DNA from: Actinoplanes siamensis | Lineage (GTDB): Bacteria; Actinomycetota; Actinomycetes; Mycobacteriales; Micromonosporaceae | DNA: 39,110 nt | Direction: 5' to 3' | Assembly: GCF_016862395.1 (NCBI RefSeq) | Contig: NZ_BOMW01000001.1 | Coordinates: forward strand, 1-39,110 | In this document: piece after piece, positions 1 through 7,403 of the stretch | How positions within the stretch are numbered: the stretch's first letter is position 1 | Layout of the letters: each line of letters begins with the position of its first letter | Program-made: the position numbers and the translations under genes | The notes under the pieces: model-generated | What the model was told of the DNA's origin: nothing | The model's input: only the letters and a program-made list of their open reading frames with translations | Databases searched by the model: none

Positions 1-144
1 AGTTCGTTTGCGAAACCGCTCTAATCGTCTGCAGCCGCCTTCTTGCGTGGGGATTGGGGAACAACGGCGCAAGGATCATCGTGAGCTCTTGGCCTGCGGT
101 CGCGCATTTCGCCGTCAGTAACCACAGGCCGTACGGCTCATCCT

Positions 145-570
145 TCACAAACTGACATTCTTGAACACGCTTTGCAGCGTACAATCACCAATGCATGGGG
201 AGCTGAAGAGATAACCATGCGCTATGGCGGGGCCGTGCGTGAAATAGCCAGTGGTGGTGTGCGCTCTCACCGTGATTTTCTGCGACTCGGCGGTGCAGGG
301 GACATCCGGGCTATCGCCATTAGCGCGCGCGTTGCTAGACCGCTGGAGGAGTCCCGCGGAGATACTTACCAAGGTATTCGGGTTACAGGAATAGGCAAAC
401 TCAACATCCACGTCGCCAAAGGTGGTCGGTGTGGCGGAGTTGACCTGGAGTGTGCTGGAGTTGACCTGGATGCCTGGGAAGCGGTCTTGGGCGCTTGCCA
501 GTGTGGGCGTTGCCGCTCCTGCCAGCGATAGTGCCAGCAAGAGGATGATGGAAAACGATCGTCGATGCAT
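145..570 (-). CDS. Small secreted cysteine-containing protein, unknown function
   Basis: A 141-residue protein with a clear Sec signal peptide: basic MHRRS, a hydrophobic stretch over about residues 7-20, and an ALA-type cleavage region ending near ASAQ. The mature part is Ser/Thr/Asn-rich and has four cysteines (SCNP, VPCT, SPCI, DCTL), which would suit two disulfides in an exported protein. The ATG at 570 follows a GGGAGG ribosome binding site with about 7 nt spacing. I do not recognise the family. A frameshifted relative of its C-terminal half lies just upstream on the same strand (648-860), so this is one member of a small tandem duplication. Base composition is visibly less GC-rich than the rest of the window, which fits a strain-specific or transferred islet. 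The gene is likely real because of the signal peptide, the ribosome binding site and the conservation with the damaged copy. Confidence 0.7.
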   Translation of the reverse strand: MHRRSFSIILLLALSLAGAATPTLASAQDRFPGIQVNSSTLQVNSATPTTFGDVDVEFAYSCNPNTLVSISAGLLQRSSNARANGDSPDVPCTAESQKITVRAHTTTGYFTHGPAIAHGYLFSSPCIGDCTLQSVFKNVSL

Positions 571-647
571 GGCGGGCCTCCCTTTCAGTCTGGGCGCGGG
601 TTGCTCGGTCTCTCTTCAACGGTAGACCCCGGGCGGGAGCCGCACAG

Positions 648-860
648 CTACAAACTGACATTCTTGAACACGTCTTGCAGCACACAAACAGGAACGCAGG
701 GGAAGTTGTAGAGAGTACCGTTGATCAGAACGGGGCCGTGCGTAAAAAAAGTCGCCGCGGCGGTGCGCTCTCACCGTGATATTCTGCAACTCGGCGGTGC
801 AGGGAACGTTCGGGCTCGAACCGATACCACGCGTGTTAATGCCGTCGAACCCCTGGTGGA
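648..860 (-). pseudogene. Frameshifted partial paralogue of the 145-570 secreted protein
   Basis: Read on the minus strand this fragment ends in the same VFKNVSL-stop as the neighbour and shares VPCTAE.Q.ITVRAH and FTHGP, including the C-terminal cysteines. The two halves of the similarity lie in different reading frames. The switch falls at a run of seven A (744-750 on the plus strand), where this copy has one base more than the intact copy. No signal peptide or start codon can be joined to it: similarity stops at about residue 70 of the neighbour. It is best read as a truncated, frameshifted duplicate. A sequencing error in the homopolymer could explain the shift but not the missing N-terminus. 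Confidence 0.65.
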
Positions 861-1033
861 GAAAGCGTGCTGGGCCGGTCCTGCAGCGACAGCACGACGG
901 TGAAGGTGATTGCACCGAATACCGCCATGGTTTCGCCGATGGCGAAGAAGAGCGCCTGGCGTTTGAGCCGATCCCTGGTGTGCGCGGTGTGGTCCGCGCG
1001 ACAGACCCGAGGCACCAGATCAGTGTGCCGCAT
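836..1033 (-). pseudogene. Fragment of a single-helix membrane protein gene
   Basis: A 65-codon minus-strand frame has genome-like codon use (mostly G/C third bases) from its ATG at 1033 until about position 865. It encodes a basic stretch (HTRDRLKRQ) followed by a hydrophobic helix, roughly residues 28-50. After that point codon use degrades and the frame runs into the damaged secreted-protein copy. This suggests the 5' part of a membrane protein gene cut by a recombination junction. I do not recognise the family and see no convincing ribosome binding site. From 1034 to 1337 I see nothing else supportable. Confidence 0.3.
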
Positions 1034-1337
1034 GCCGGGCGCGTCGCGCGGCCCGGAAACCGGGGCACCACGATCGTCTAATCTGCGGCTGCCTGCCCTG
1101 TTAAGATTTCGGTGAGAAAGCGCTGCTCCTGATTCCGGCCGCCGCCACAAACGTCTGAGGAAAGCGCCTGTGCTCGTCGCGGGCGAGATCGTCCTGCCGC
1201 CCGGGGTGCCGTAGTCGGCAATGGTTCGACCAATCGACGTTTACCTACAGGCTGTAATAACAAGGGTCGGGCGTCGCCCGGGCGTAACCGGGGCGGCTGA
1301 CATTCCCAGACAGACCGTCATGCCCCAGAGGAGCGTC

Positions 1338-2444
1338 ATGCGAATCCCACTGCCTCTCGGCCTGACCGCGGCCGGCACCGCCCTGGTGGCCGCGGCTGGT
1401 GGAACGACTCCAGCGCTCGCCAGCGGCGGCCCCGGCGATCGCCACCACAACGAAACTTTCCACGTCGGCCTGTTCGGTGACATGCCGTACGGCGACTACG
1501 GCCGGTCCCACGTCGGCAACGTCATCGCAGACATGAACGCGAATCACCTCGCCTTCTCGGTCTTCGACGGAGACACCAAGAACGGCAGTGAGCCCTGCTA
1601 CGCCGATCCGCATCCGAGCGCCCCCGGCAACCCCACCCCGGACAAGGCGGTCGCCGACGCCGCCCACCCCGACGTGTACAAGTACGCGAAGAACCTATTC
1701 ACACAACTGCGGGCACCGGTGGTCTACACCCCCGGCGACAACGAATGGACCGACTGCGACCGCCCGAGCACCCTCGGCGGCCTGGTCTCCGACTCCAGCG
1801 ACCGGCTCGCGTACCTCCGGTCGATCTACTTCACCACCGACCTCAGCCAGGGCCAGCACCCGATGCGAGTGACCCAGCAGAGCGCCGCATACCCGGAAAA
1901 CGCACGCTGGACCCGCGGCCCGGTCACCTTCATCACCGTCAACATCCCCGGCAGCGACAACAACTTCGCCGACGGCGGCAAGAACGGCCCGGCCGAGGAG
2001 GGACAAGCCGAGTACGCGGCCCGCAACGCCGCCAACCTCGCATGGCTGCGCGCCGGGTTCGCCGTGGCCAAGACCGCCCACAGCAAGGGCGTCATGATCA
2101 TCACGCAGGCCGACATGTGGGACCCGAGCGCGGCGCAGACCCACTACGCGGACACCAAGAAGGAGCTCTTCCAGCAGACCACGGCGTTCCCCGGCAAAGT
2201 GGTCCTGGTCAACGGCGACAGCCACAGCTTCGAGGTGACCAAGCCGCTGACCGACTACGCGACGACCAACGCTGCCGGCCTAGCCGGCCCGAACGTCGTG
2301 GAGAACTTCACCCGGGTCACGACCTTCGGCGAAACCCAGAACCACTGGGTCAGCGCCACGATCGACCCCGAGGACCCGAACATCTTCACCTTCGAGCAGC
2401 ACCTGGTAGCGGCGAACCTCCCGGCATACACGCCGCCGTCCTGA
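1338..2444 (+). CDS. Secreted calcineurin-like metallophosphoesterase
   Basis: A 368-residue protein. The ATG at 1338 was chosen because an AGAGGAG ribosome binding site lies 4 nt upstream and a signal peptide follows directly (MRIPLPLG..., hydrophobic to about residue 25, cleavage near ALASGG). The mature protein shows metallophosphoesterase-type metal-site motifs in order: GDMPYGDYG, FDGDTKNG, TPGDNEWTDC and, near the C-terminus, NGDSHSF. Such enzymes hydrolyse phosphomonoesters or diesters with a dinuclear metal centre. The substrate here is unknown and the action would be outside the cell. The in-frame codons from 1221 to 1337 look like untranslated leader. The gene stands alone, with gene-poor stretches on both sides. 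Confidence 0.85.
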   Translation: MRIPLPLGLTAAGTALVAAAGGTTPALASGGPGDRHHNETFHVGLFGDMPYGDYGRSHVGNVIADMNANHLAFSVFDGDTKNGSEPCYADPHPSAPGNPTPDKAVADAAHPDVYKYAKNLFTQLRAPVVYTPGDNEWTDCDRPSTLGGLVSDSSDRLAYLRSIYFTTDLSQGQHPMRVTQQSAAYPENARWTRGPVTFITVNIPGSDNNFADGGKNGPAEEGQAEYAARNAANLAWLRAGFAVAKTAHSKGVMIITQADMWDPSAAQTHYADTKKELFQQTTAFPGKVVLVNGDSHSFEVTKPLTDYATTNAAGLAGPNVVENFTRVTTFGETQNHWVSATIDPEDPNIFTFEQHLVAANLPAYTPPS

Positions 2445-2491
2445 CCGTCCGACGAGGATCGTGCCGCGTCGACAACCGTGCCGCGCTCCAG

Positions 2492-2577
2492 GGGCGACTT
2501 GCCAGATGCGCGGAGCCTCGCCACGTTCACCGAGCCGCTCGCCAGTTAGACAGAGCCTTCGCCACATAGGCGGAGCC
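2492..2577. repeat. Degenerate ~20-bp tandem repeat, about four copies
   Basis: Successive units begin near 2492, 2512, 2532 and 2552, with a partial unit at 2572. The shared pattern is GAGCC-(N)-TCGCCA followed by about eight variable bases. Copies differ at several positions, so the array is old or under weak constraint. It lies just downstream of the phosphoesterase gene and does not form an open frame across all copies. Confidence 0.5.
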
Positions 2578-2676
2578 AGGACAGCAGGCCACAGAGCTGC
2601 TGTTTTGCGGAAACGTCCTCACTACAACATAACTGTCACTATGGTGTACTGACGCTTTGTCCGTTTTGGGCATTCG

Positions 2677-2720
2677 AGGAGATTATTGGATTACGATTAA
2701 CAGTAATCCAATAATCTCCT
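2677..2720. repeat. AT-rich perfect inverted repeat (18-bp arms, 8-bp loop)
   Basis: The left arm at 2677-2694 (AGGAGATTATTGGATTAC) is perfectly complementary to the right arm at 2703-2720, with GATTAACA between. It is strikingly AT-rich for this genome and has no U-tract, so it is not a classical intrinsic terminator. It could be an operator, a protein-bound cruciform, or the scar or end of a mobile element. No adjacent gene explains it. Confidence 0.75.
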
Positions 2721-3107
2721 GAGGTGTGGGTTTCGGTGGGCCGGGTAGACGAGGGCCGCGGCTCCGGGAGACCGTGCTGCAGCACCGGGGCCAGGGTCGT
2801 GAAGACCGCACGGGCGGCGTCCGCCGGCCAGCCCGCCACGGCGGGCGCGGCGCGGCGCGGCGCGCAGCAGCAGTGCTCCCCCCGGGCAGCTCGGCGACCT
2901 CGTGGGAGGCGGCCCGATCGACGCGGGGCGCCAGCTCGGCCGCGCAGACGGTCACCCATTCACAGCCGAGCCCGACGGCCCGGGGCCGCCGCGGCGGAGT
3001 CCTCCCCAGAGCGGCCCAGCGCGACGTCGAGCGCGGTGCGGTGCCCGTGCACCACCGCGTCGTGGCTGCTCACGAATCCCGCCGTCATCTCTTTGTAGAG
3101 TGTTGCC

Positions 3108-3587
3108 GTGACTACGTCGGTTCGGCCCGCCGGCCCCGGTGACGACGCCTTCCTCCAGGCCACCCTGAGCGACGCCTTCGGCAGCACGATGATGGCTGTG
3201 CACGACGAGCTCCTCGACGCGCGCGGCGACGCCGCCGCCGTGGCCGACCGGGACGGCCGGCCGGTGGGCCTGCTGACCTGGCGCGACGACGGCCGGGGCG
3301 GGTGGGAGATCGTGTCGCTGGCCGCCGTGGAGCAGCGTTCCGGCGCCGGCACGGCTTTGCTGGAGTGGTTCCGCGAGCACGCGCGCCGGCACCGGATCAC
3401 CCGGCTCTGGCTGATCACCACCAACGAGAATTCGACCGCGCTCCGTTTCTACCAGCGTCGCGGCTTCGACCTCGTCCGCCTCGACCGGGACGCCGTCACC
3501 CGGGCCCGGGAGCTGAAACCCAGCATCCCCGCGACCGGCGACGGCATCTCCATCCGGCACGAGCTGGAGCTCGAACTGCTCCTTTGA
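3108..3587 (+). CDS. GNAT-family N-acetyltransferase
   Basis: A 159-residue single-domain acetyltransferase. The acetyl-CoA binding segment is visible as QRSGAGTALLEWFREHA (about residues 78-95), preceded by beta-4 WEIVSLAAV and followed by LITTNENSTALRFYQRRGFDLV, the usual GNAT motif B. The acceptor substrate cannot be read from sequence. The start is GTG at 3108; no strong Shine-Dalgarno is present and a TAGAGT -10-like element lies only a few bases upstream, so the message may be nearly leaderless. The gene is monocistronic, and its 3' flank to 3772 shows nothing certain. Confidence 0.85.
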   Translation: MTTSVRPAGPGDDAFLQATLSDAFGSTMMAVHDELLDARGDAAAVADRDGRPVGLLTWRDDGRGGWEIVSLAAVEQRSGAGTALLEWFREHARRHRITRLWLITTNENSTALRFYQRRGFDLVRLDRDAVTRARELKPSIPATGDGISIRHELELELLL

Positions 3588-3772
3588 GGGCCGCCCTCGA
3601 CCGATGAGCCGCCGGAACGCCAGGGACTGGCGCATGCCGCCCTGGGTCTCCTGGTTCTGGTCGAGGCCCCGGCCCCACTCGGCGCAGAAGTCCAGTCCGC
3701 GGTGGCGACGAACCGGCGAGTTCTTCCGGCGAGCGGAGGTGACCCGGCGCTTCGACGGCGAACCGCAAGCGC

Positions 3773-4438
3773 GTGGTGCTCCCACTACGGTGTGGCGCTG
3801 TGGACGATGTGACTCTTGGCCCCGGCAACCTTGCTGGTACAGGCGTTTACGCCGCGCGTGACTTCGAAGCCGGCGAGGTCGTGGTGTCTTACCAGCTCGA
3901 GCCACTGGATGAGGCCGCGTACCTGGCCTTGCCTGTTGGCGAGGATCTCTTCGTGCACAGTTACGGAGGCCGCCGCTACCTCTACCCTGTGCCAGCACGC
4001 TTCGTGAACCACTCCGACAATCCGTCCTGCCATCAGGACTTCGACCGAGGGTGCGACATCGCTCTGCGGGCCATCACGCAGGGCGAGCCGATCACCATCG
4101 ACGCCACCGAGGAGACGGCTCGCGAACTCGGCACCTTCCTCGACGCCTACCAGCATGCGCTGCGCGAGGGGACCGGTGAACTCCTCGCTGAGTTGATCGA
4201 CCGTGATGTCAGTCTGTGGTTTGCGGGACGCGCGGTCCGTGGCAGAGAGGCGTTCGTCGCTACGGTGCCCGAGGCTGGATTGGTCTCGTTGTCGCAGGTC
4301 GAGTGGCTCGTCGGAACCGGACGCTGGGAAGCGCTGTGCTCTGCCGAAGCCGAGACCGTGCGGGGCCGGCGGCACCAGAGCATGCTGCTCAAGGTCGTCG
4401 CCGGCAACTGGCAGATCGTCTACCACCATGCGGGGTGA
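3773..4438 (+). CDS. SET-domain protein fused to a SnoaL/NTF2-like domain
   Basis: A 221-residue protein from the GTG at 3773 (212 residues from the GTG at 3800, equally plausible; neither has a good ribosome binding site). Residues 13-115 resemble a compact SET fold: GTGVYAARDFEAGEVV, then RFVNHSDNPSC (76-86), matching the RFxNHSCxPN signature, then GEPITIDATEE (104-114), matching GEExxxDY without the usual Tyr. Residues 121-221 read as an NTF2/SnoaL-like domain (LDAYQHALREGT..., ending LKVVAGNWQIVYHHAG). SET proteins usually methylate lysines using S-adenosylmethionine; loss of the motif Tyr makes catalysis uncertain. The pairing of the two domains is unusual. Base composition is a little less GC-rich than its neighbours. 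It appears monocistronic. Confidence 0.7.
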   Translation: MVLPLRCGAVDDVTLGPGNLAGTGVYAARDFEAGEVVVSYQLEPLDEAAYLALPVGEDLFVHSYGGRRYLYPVPARFVNHSDNPSCHQDFDRGCDIALRAITQGEPITIDATEETARELGTFLDAYQHALREGTGELLAELIDRDVSLWFAGRAVRGREAFVATVPEAGLVSLSQVEWLVGTGRWEALCSAEAETVRGRRHQSMLLKVVAGNWQIVYHHAG

Positions 4439-4578
4439 GCGCAGCCGGGCATGCCGTCAGTCAGCGAGCGTACTGGCCAGTTCCCATCGAAAAGGTAGCC
4501 GCCGCGGTGTCCAGCAGGGCCGGGACGCGCCCGGTGGGCCGCGCCGCGTAGCAAGGCGCAGAACCCCGACAACATGCT

Positions 4579-5463
4579 TCAGGCTGCTGCCCGGAACGGC
4601 GCCAGCGTCGCCCGGATCGTCGCGGCGACGCCCCAGTCGTCGTCGAACTGGGCCAGGACCGCCAGGTGCTGTCGCAGCTGGAGGATCGGCATGCGGGCCG
4701 GCCAGTCGTCGTCGAGCCCGGTCAGCTCGGCGTAGACGTCGAAGAACCGGTGTGACTCCGGCGGGGGCGCCGTGGTCCAGAGATGGGCCAGGTCCACCTC
4801 GGCCCACATGTACGACACCGCCGGGTCGATCAGCGCCGGTTGCCCGTCCGCGGTGGCCAGCACGTTGCGGGCCCACAGGTCGCCGTGGGTCAGGCAGGCC
4901 GGCCGGTCCGGCAGCAGTTCGGGCAGTCGATCACAGAGTCGTTCCACGGCGGCCCGGTCGGCGCGGTCGAGCGCTGCCTCGACGCGGGGCTCGGCGAGCC
5001 AGCGCAGCAGCCGGCGCTCGGCGAAGAAGGTGAAGCCGTCGTCGGCCCACGTATTGATCTGCCGGCGGCGGCCCAACCAGTTGTCACGGTGCCATCCGAA
5101 GCGGGGATGGGTGGTGCTGGTGTGCAGGCGGGCGAGCGCGTGGGCGAGCCGCTCCCAGAAGGTTTCCTCGCGTGGTGTCGGCCGCAGCAGCGACAACACG
5201 AGCAGCTCGTGGTTGGCCACGATGACCTCGGGTGTCGTCAGCCCGCCCAGCTGCCGCAGGGCCGCCAGCCCCTCGGCCTCCGTGACGAAGGCGTCGCCGG
5301 CACTGTCCGATGGGGCGAAGGTTTTGACGAAGACGGACGGCGCGTGCTCGCGGTGGGCTATCCCGGCGAGCGCGGCAAGCCCGCCGCTGACCGGGACGAC
5401 GGTGACGACGTCGCGGATCCCCGCCCGCGACAACCGCCGCGCCAGAAGTGCTGTCGGAGGCAT
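4579..5463 (-). CDS. Fructosamine kinase / ketosamine-3-kinase family protein
   Basis: A 294-residue protein, the usual length for bacterial FN3K-family kinases. Visible features are an N-lobe Lys (SVFVKTFA, Lys47), an APH-like substrate region (RFGWHRDNWLG), the catalytic loop LTHGDLWARNVL (HGD at 193-195) and the metal-binding Asp in LIDPAVSYMWAEVDLAH (Asp213). The family phosphorylates ketosamines on glycated proteins or small molecules, which promotes deglycation. The ATG at 5463 was chosen because AAGGAG lies upstream with about 11 nt spacing and the family N-terminus begins there. The open frame continues upstream through the TerC gene in another frame, but that is a shadow. It lies 116 bp downstream of terC on the same strand, so the two could be cotranscribed. 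Confidence 0.85.
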   Translation of the reverse strand: MPPTALLARRLSRAGIRDVVTVVPVSGGLAALAGIAHREHAPSVFVKTFAPSDSAGDAFVTEAEGLAALRQLGGLTTPEVIVANHELLVLSLLRPTPREETFWERLAHALARLHTSTTHPRFGWHRDNWLGRRRQINTWADDGFTFFAERRLLRWLAEPRVEAALDRADRAAVERLCDRLPELLPDRPACLTHGDLWARNVLATADGQPALIDPAVSYMWAEVDLAHLWTTAPPPESHRFFDVYAELTGLDDDWPARMPILQLRQHLAVLAQFDDDWGVAATIRATLAPFRAAA

Positions 5464-5579
5464 CGGTAGTGGTTCTCCTTCCGTCGGGGCGTACACACGA
5501 TCTTCCGACCATGCTGAATGGCTGCCTTCGTGCACGGTCACCGCAGCAGCACCGTGCGCCGGCGGGAGCGGAGGCCGGG

Positions 5580-6575
5580 TCAGCGGTGTGGCCTGACCTT
5601 GGACCTGGCGTCCAGGCGGGCTTTGACCAGCGACGCGATAGCGGTCAGCGCCAGCGTGCCGGCGATGACCGACAGTGACACCCCGATGCTGATGTGCGGG
5701 GCCCAGCCGACCGGCCGGCCACCGTTGAGGAACGGCAGGTTGTTCTCGGCCAGGGCCTGCAACACCAGTTTGACCCCGATAAATCCGAGGACCACGCCCA
5801 GCCCGGCCGACAGGTAGGCCAGCCGGTCCAGCAGGCCGCCGAGCAGGAAGTACAGCTGGCGCAGCCCCATCATCGCGAACACCGTCGCGGTGAAGATCAG
5901 GTACGGGTGGTCGGTCAGGCCGAAGATGGCCGGCAGCGAGTCCAGCGCGAAGATCACGTCGGTGGTGCCGATCGCGATGAGCACCACGATCAGCGGGGTG
6001 AGGCGCCGCCGGCCGCGGGCGTCGCGGGTGAGCAGCCGGGCCGCGTCGTACTGCCCGGTCATCGGCAGGACCCGGCGGGCCCGGCGGACCAGGATGTTCT
6101 CGGTGTACTGCGGCTCGTCGTCCTGGTAGCCGAACACCTTGACCGCGGTATAGACGAGGAGCCCGCCGAAGATGTAGAAGACCCAGGTGAAGCGGCTGAT
6201 CGCGGCCGCGCCCAGGGCGATGAAGGCGCCGCGCAGCAGCAGCGACAGGATGATGCCGACCAGCAGCACCTTCTGCTGGTAGCGACGTTCGATCCGGAAC
6301 CGCGACATGATGATCACGAAGACGAACAGGTTGTCGACGGACAGGCTGTACTCGGTGAGCCAGCCGGCGACGTACTGTCCGGCGGCGGCGCCGTCGAAGC
6401 GCAGCCAGAGGAATCCGCCGAACAGCAGCGCCGCCATGAGGTAGCCGCATACCCAGAGGGCGCACTCGCGGACGGACGGTTCGTGCGACCGGCGGCTGAC
6501 CAGGATCAGGTCGCCCAGCACGAGCGCGGCCAGACCGACGAGGGTGAGCGTCCACAACCAGCCGGTTACCTCCAC
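5580..6575 (-). CDS. terC: TerC/Alx-family integral membrane protein
   Basis: A 331-residue protein with about nine hydrophobic segments. Family signatures are clear: EYSLSVDNLFVFVIIMSRF, with its conserved acidic Asp in the membrane, and TTDVIFALDSLPAIFGLT later on. TerC/Alx proteins are linked to tellurite resistance and, in better-studied cases, manganese efflux and metal loading of exported proteins. The GTG at 6575 has GGGAGG 8 nt upstream. I looked for a yybP-ykoY manganese riboswitch in the leader and could not find a convincing one. The membrane location is certain; the transported ion is inference. Confidence 0.9.
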   Translation of the reverse strand: MEVTGWLWTLTLVGLAALVLGDLILVSRRSHEPSVRECALWVCGYLMAALLFGGFLWLRFDGAAAGQYVAGWLTEYSLSVDNLFVFVIIMSRFRIERRYQQKVLLVGIILSLLLRGAFIALGAAAISRFTWVFYIFGGLLVYTAVKVFGYQDDEPQYTENILVRRARRVLPMTGQYDAARLLTRDARGRRRLTPLIVVLIAIGTTDVIFALDSLPAIFGLTDHPYLIFTATVFAMMGLRQLYFLLGGLLDRLAYLSAGLGVVLGFIGVKLVLQALAENNLPFLNGGRPVGWAPHISIGVSLSVIAGTLALTAIASLVKARLDARSKVRPHR

Positions 6576-6777
6576 GGGTGCGACCTCCCAGCAGTGCCAC
6601 GGCGACGGGGACCATCAGCAGCGTCGCAGAGTTGCGCCGGTCGATAAAGGCCCATCGGTGTCGACGGGTGCTGCTCGCGGGCGGGGCAGGCCGGATTCGC
6701 GGCCCGGTGGCCGCGTGATCTCCGGGTCCGATCTGCCGGGGGAGAGGCGGTGGGTCGGCGCCCGCGGGGTGCCGCGA

Positions 6778-7323
6778 TCAGTGAGCTCGGACCAGCTCGG
6801 TGACCCATTCGACGGCGACGTGGGCCTGGTCGGCGGGGCCGCCGTGCAGGCCGCCGATGATCAGCCAGATGCGGTCGGCGTCCTTCGGGGACCCGCCCAG
6901 CTCGGCGACGAGCCGGTCGACCTGGGCGCGGGTGTCGTGCAGGTAGGCGCGGGCGACGCGGCCCGGCTCGTCGTCGTCGCCGGGGAACTCGGTCAGGTAG
7001 TTACGGAACGCGCAACCGCGGTATTCGGCGCTGCGGACCACATCGGCGACCTCGGTGACCAGGGCGATCAGCTGGCCGGCCGGGTCGGCGGCGCTGTCCA
7101 GGGCGGCGGCGATGGCGCGGTCGCGGCGGGCGCGCACCAGGCTCAGGTACGCCGCGGCCAGGTGGGCCTTGCTGGGGAAGTGCCGGTAGAGCAGGCCTTT
7201 CCCGCAGCCGGCGGCCTCGATGATCTGGGCCATGCCGACCGCGCGGACGCCGTGGCGGTAGAACAGGTCGCTGGCGGCGCTGAGGATGTTGTCGCGAGTT
7301 CCGGGGATCGGCGTGCGGGCCAT
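6778..7323 (-). CDS. TetR-family repressor of the adjacent thiolase operon
   Basis: A 181-residue TetR regulator. The N-terminal helix-turn-helix is TRDNILSAASDLFYRHGVRAVGMAQIIEAAGCGKGLLYRHFPSK, and the C-terminal ligand domain is unassigned. The ATG at 7323 starts MARTPIPGT; an upstream ATG at 7335 is possible but lies at the edge of the operator. It is divergent from the thiolase gene across 80 bp that contains two related palindromes (7337-7354 and 7367-7384). The expected logic is repression of its own gene and of the thiolase/thioesterase genes, relieved by an acyl-CoA-like or other hydrophobic ligand. The ligand is inference from the regulated genes. Confidence 0.88.
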   Translation of the reverse strand: MARTPIPGTRDNILSAASDLFYRHGVRAVGMAQIIEAAGCGKGLLYRHFPSKAHLAAAYLSLVRARRDRAIAAALDSAADPAGQLIALVTEVADVVRSAEYRGCAFRNYLTEFPGDDDEPGRVARAYLHDTRAQVDRLVAELGGSPKDADRIWLIIGGLHGGPADQAHVAVEWVTELVRAH

Positions 7324-7336
7324 GGTGACAAGCATA

Positions 7337-7354
7337 ACGGACCGAGCGGTCCGT
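7337..7354. promoter_or_regulatory. TetR operator O1, perfect palindrome
   Basis: ACGGACCG-AG-CGGTCCGT: two perfect 8-bp arms around 2 bp, located 13 bp before the TetR start codon. Its placement between the divergent genes, and the second copy 30 bp further on, make it the likely TetR binding site. Confidence 0.8.
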
Positions 7355-7366
7355 GCCAGGGTTATC

Positions 7367-7384
7367 GTAGACCGACCGGTCCGT
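7367..7384. promoter_or_regulatory. TetR operator O2, imperfect copy
   Basis: It shares the right arm CGGTCCGT exactly with O1; its left arm GTAGACCG matches only in the inner GACCG. Centre-to-centre distance from O1 is 30 bp, about three helical turns, so two TetR dimers could bind the same face. It ends 20 bp before the thiolase ATG and would block its promoter or early transcription. Confidence 0.65.
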
Positions 7385-7403
7385 AATTTTCTGGGAGGAT
7401 CCC

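Larger units (their letters stand above)
2445..3107. other. Gene-free interval with repeats
   Basis: About 660 bp with no convincing gene. Open frames exist on both strands but encode Arg/Ala/Pro/Gly-rich, low-complexity peptides typical of shadow frames in GC-rich DNA. It holds a degenerate 20-bp tandem repeat (2492-2577), an AT-rich perfect inverted repeat (2677-2720), and a C/G-rich stretch. On the minus strand, short blocks in two frames (ATG at 3088 after AAAGAG; then another block around 2950-2700) could be remnants of an old gene divergent from the acetyltransferase. I could not assign them. Confidence 0.5.

Noticed and set aside
2952..3998. A 348-codon minus-strand frame opposite the GNAT and SET genes
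   Set aside because: Low-complexity Arg/Gly/Ala composition, no family, no ribosome binding site; shadow of plus-strand coding DNA.
4579..6615. A single 678-codon minus-strand open frame spanning two genes
   Set aside because: Its upstream two-thirds is an Arg/Pro-rich shadow of terC; only the part from 5463 matches a family (fructosamine kinase).
6576..6777. yybP-ykoY manganese riboswitch ahead of terC
   Set aside because: I searched the leader for the conserved loops and stems and could not find them.
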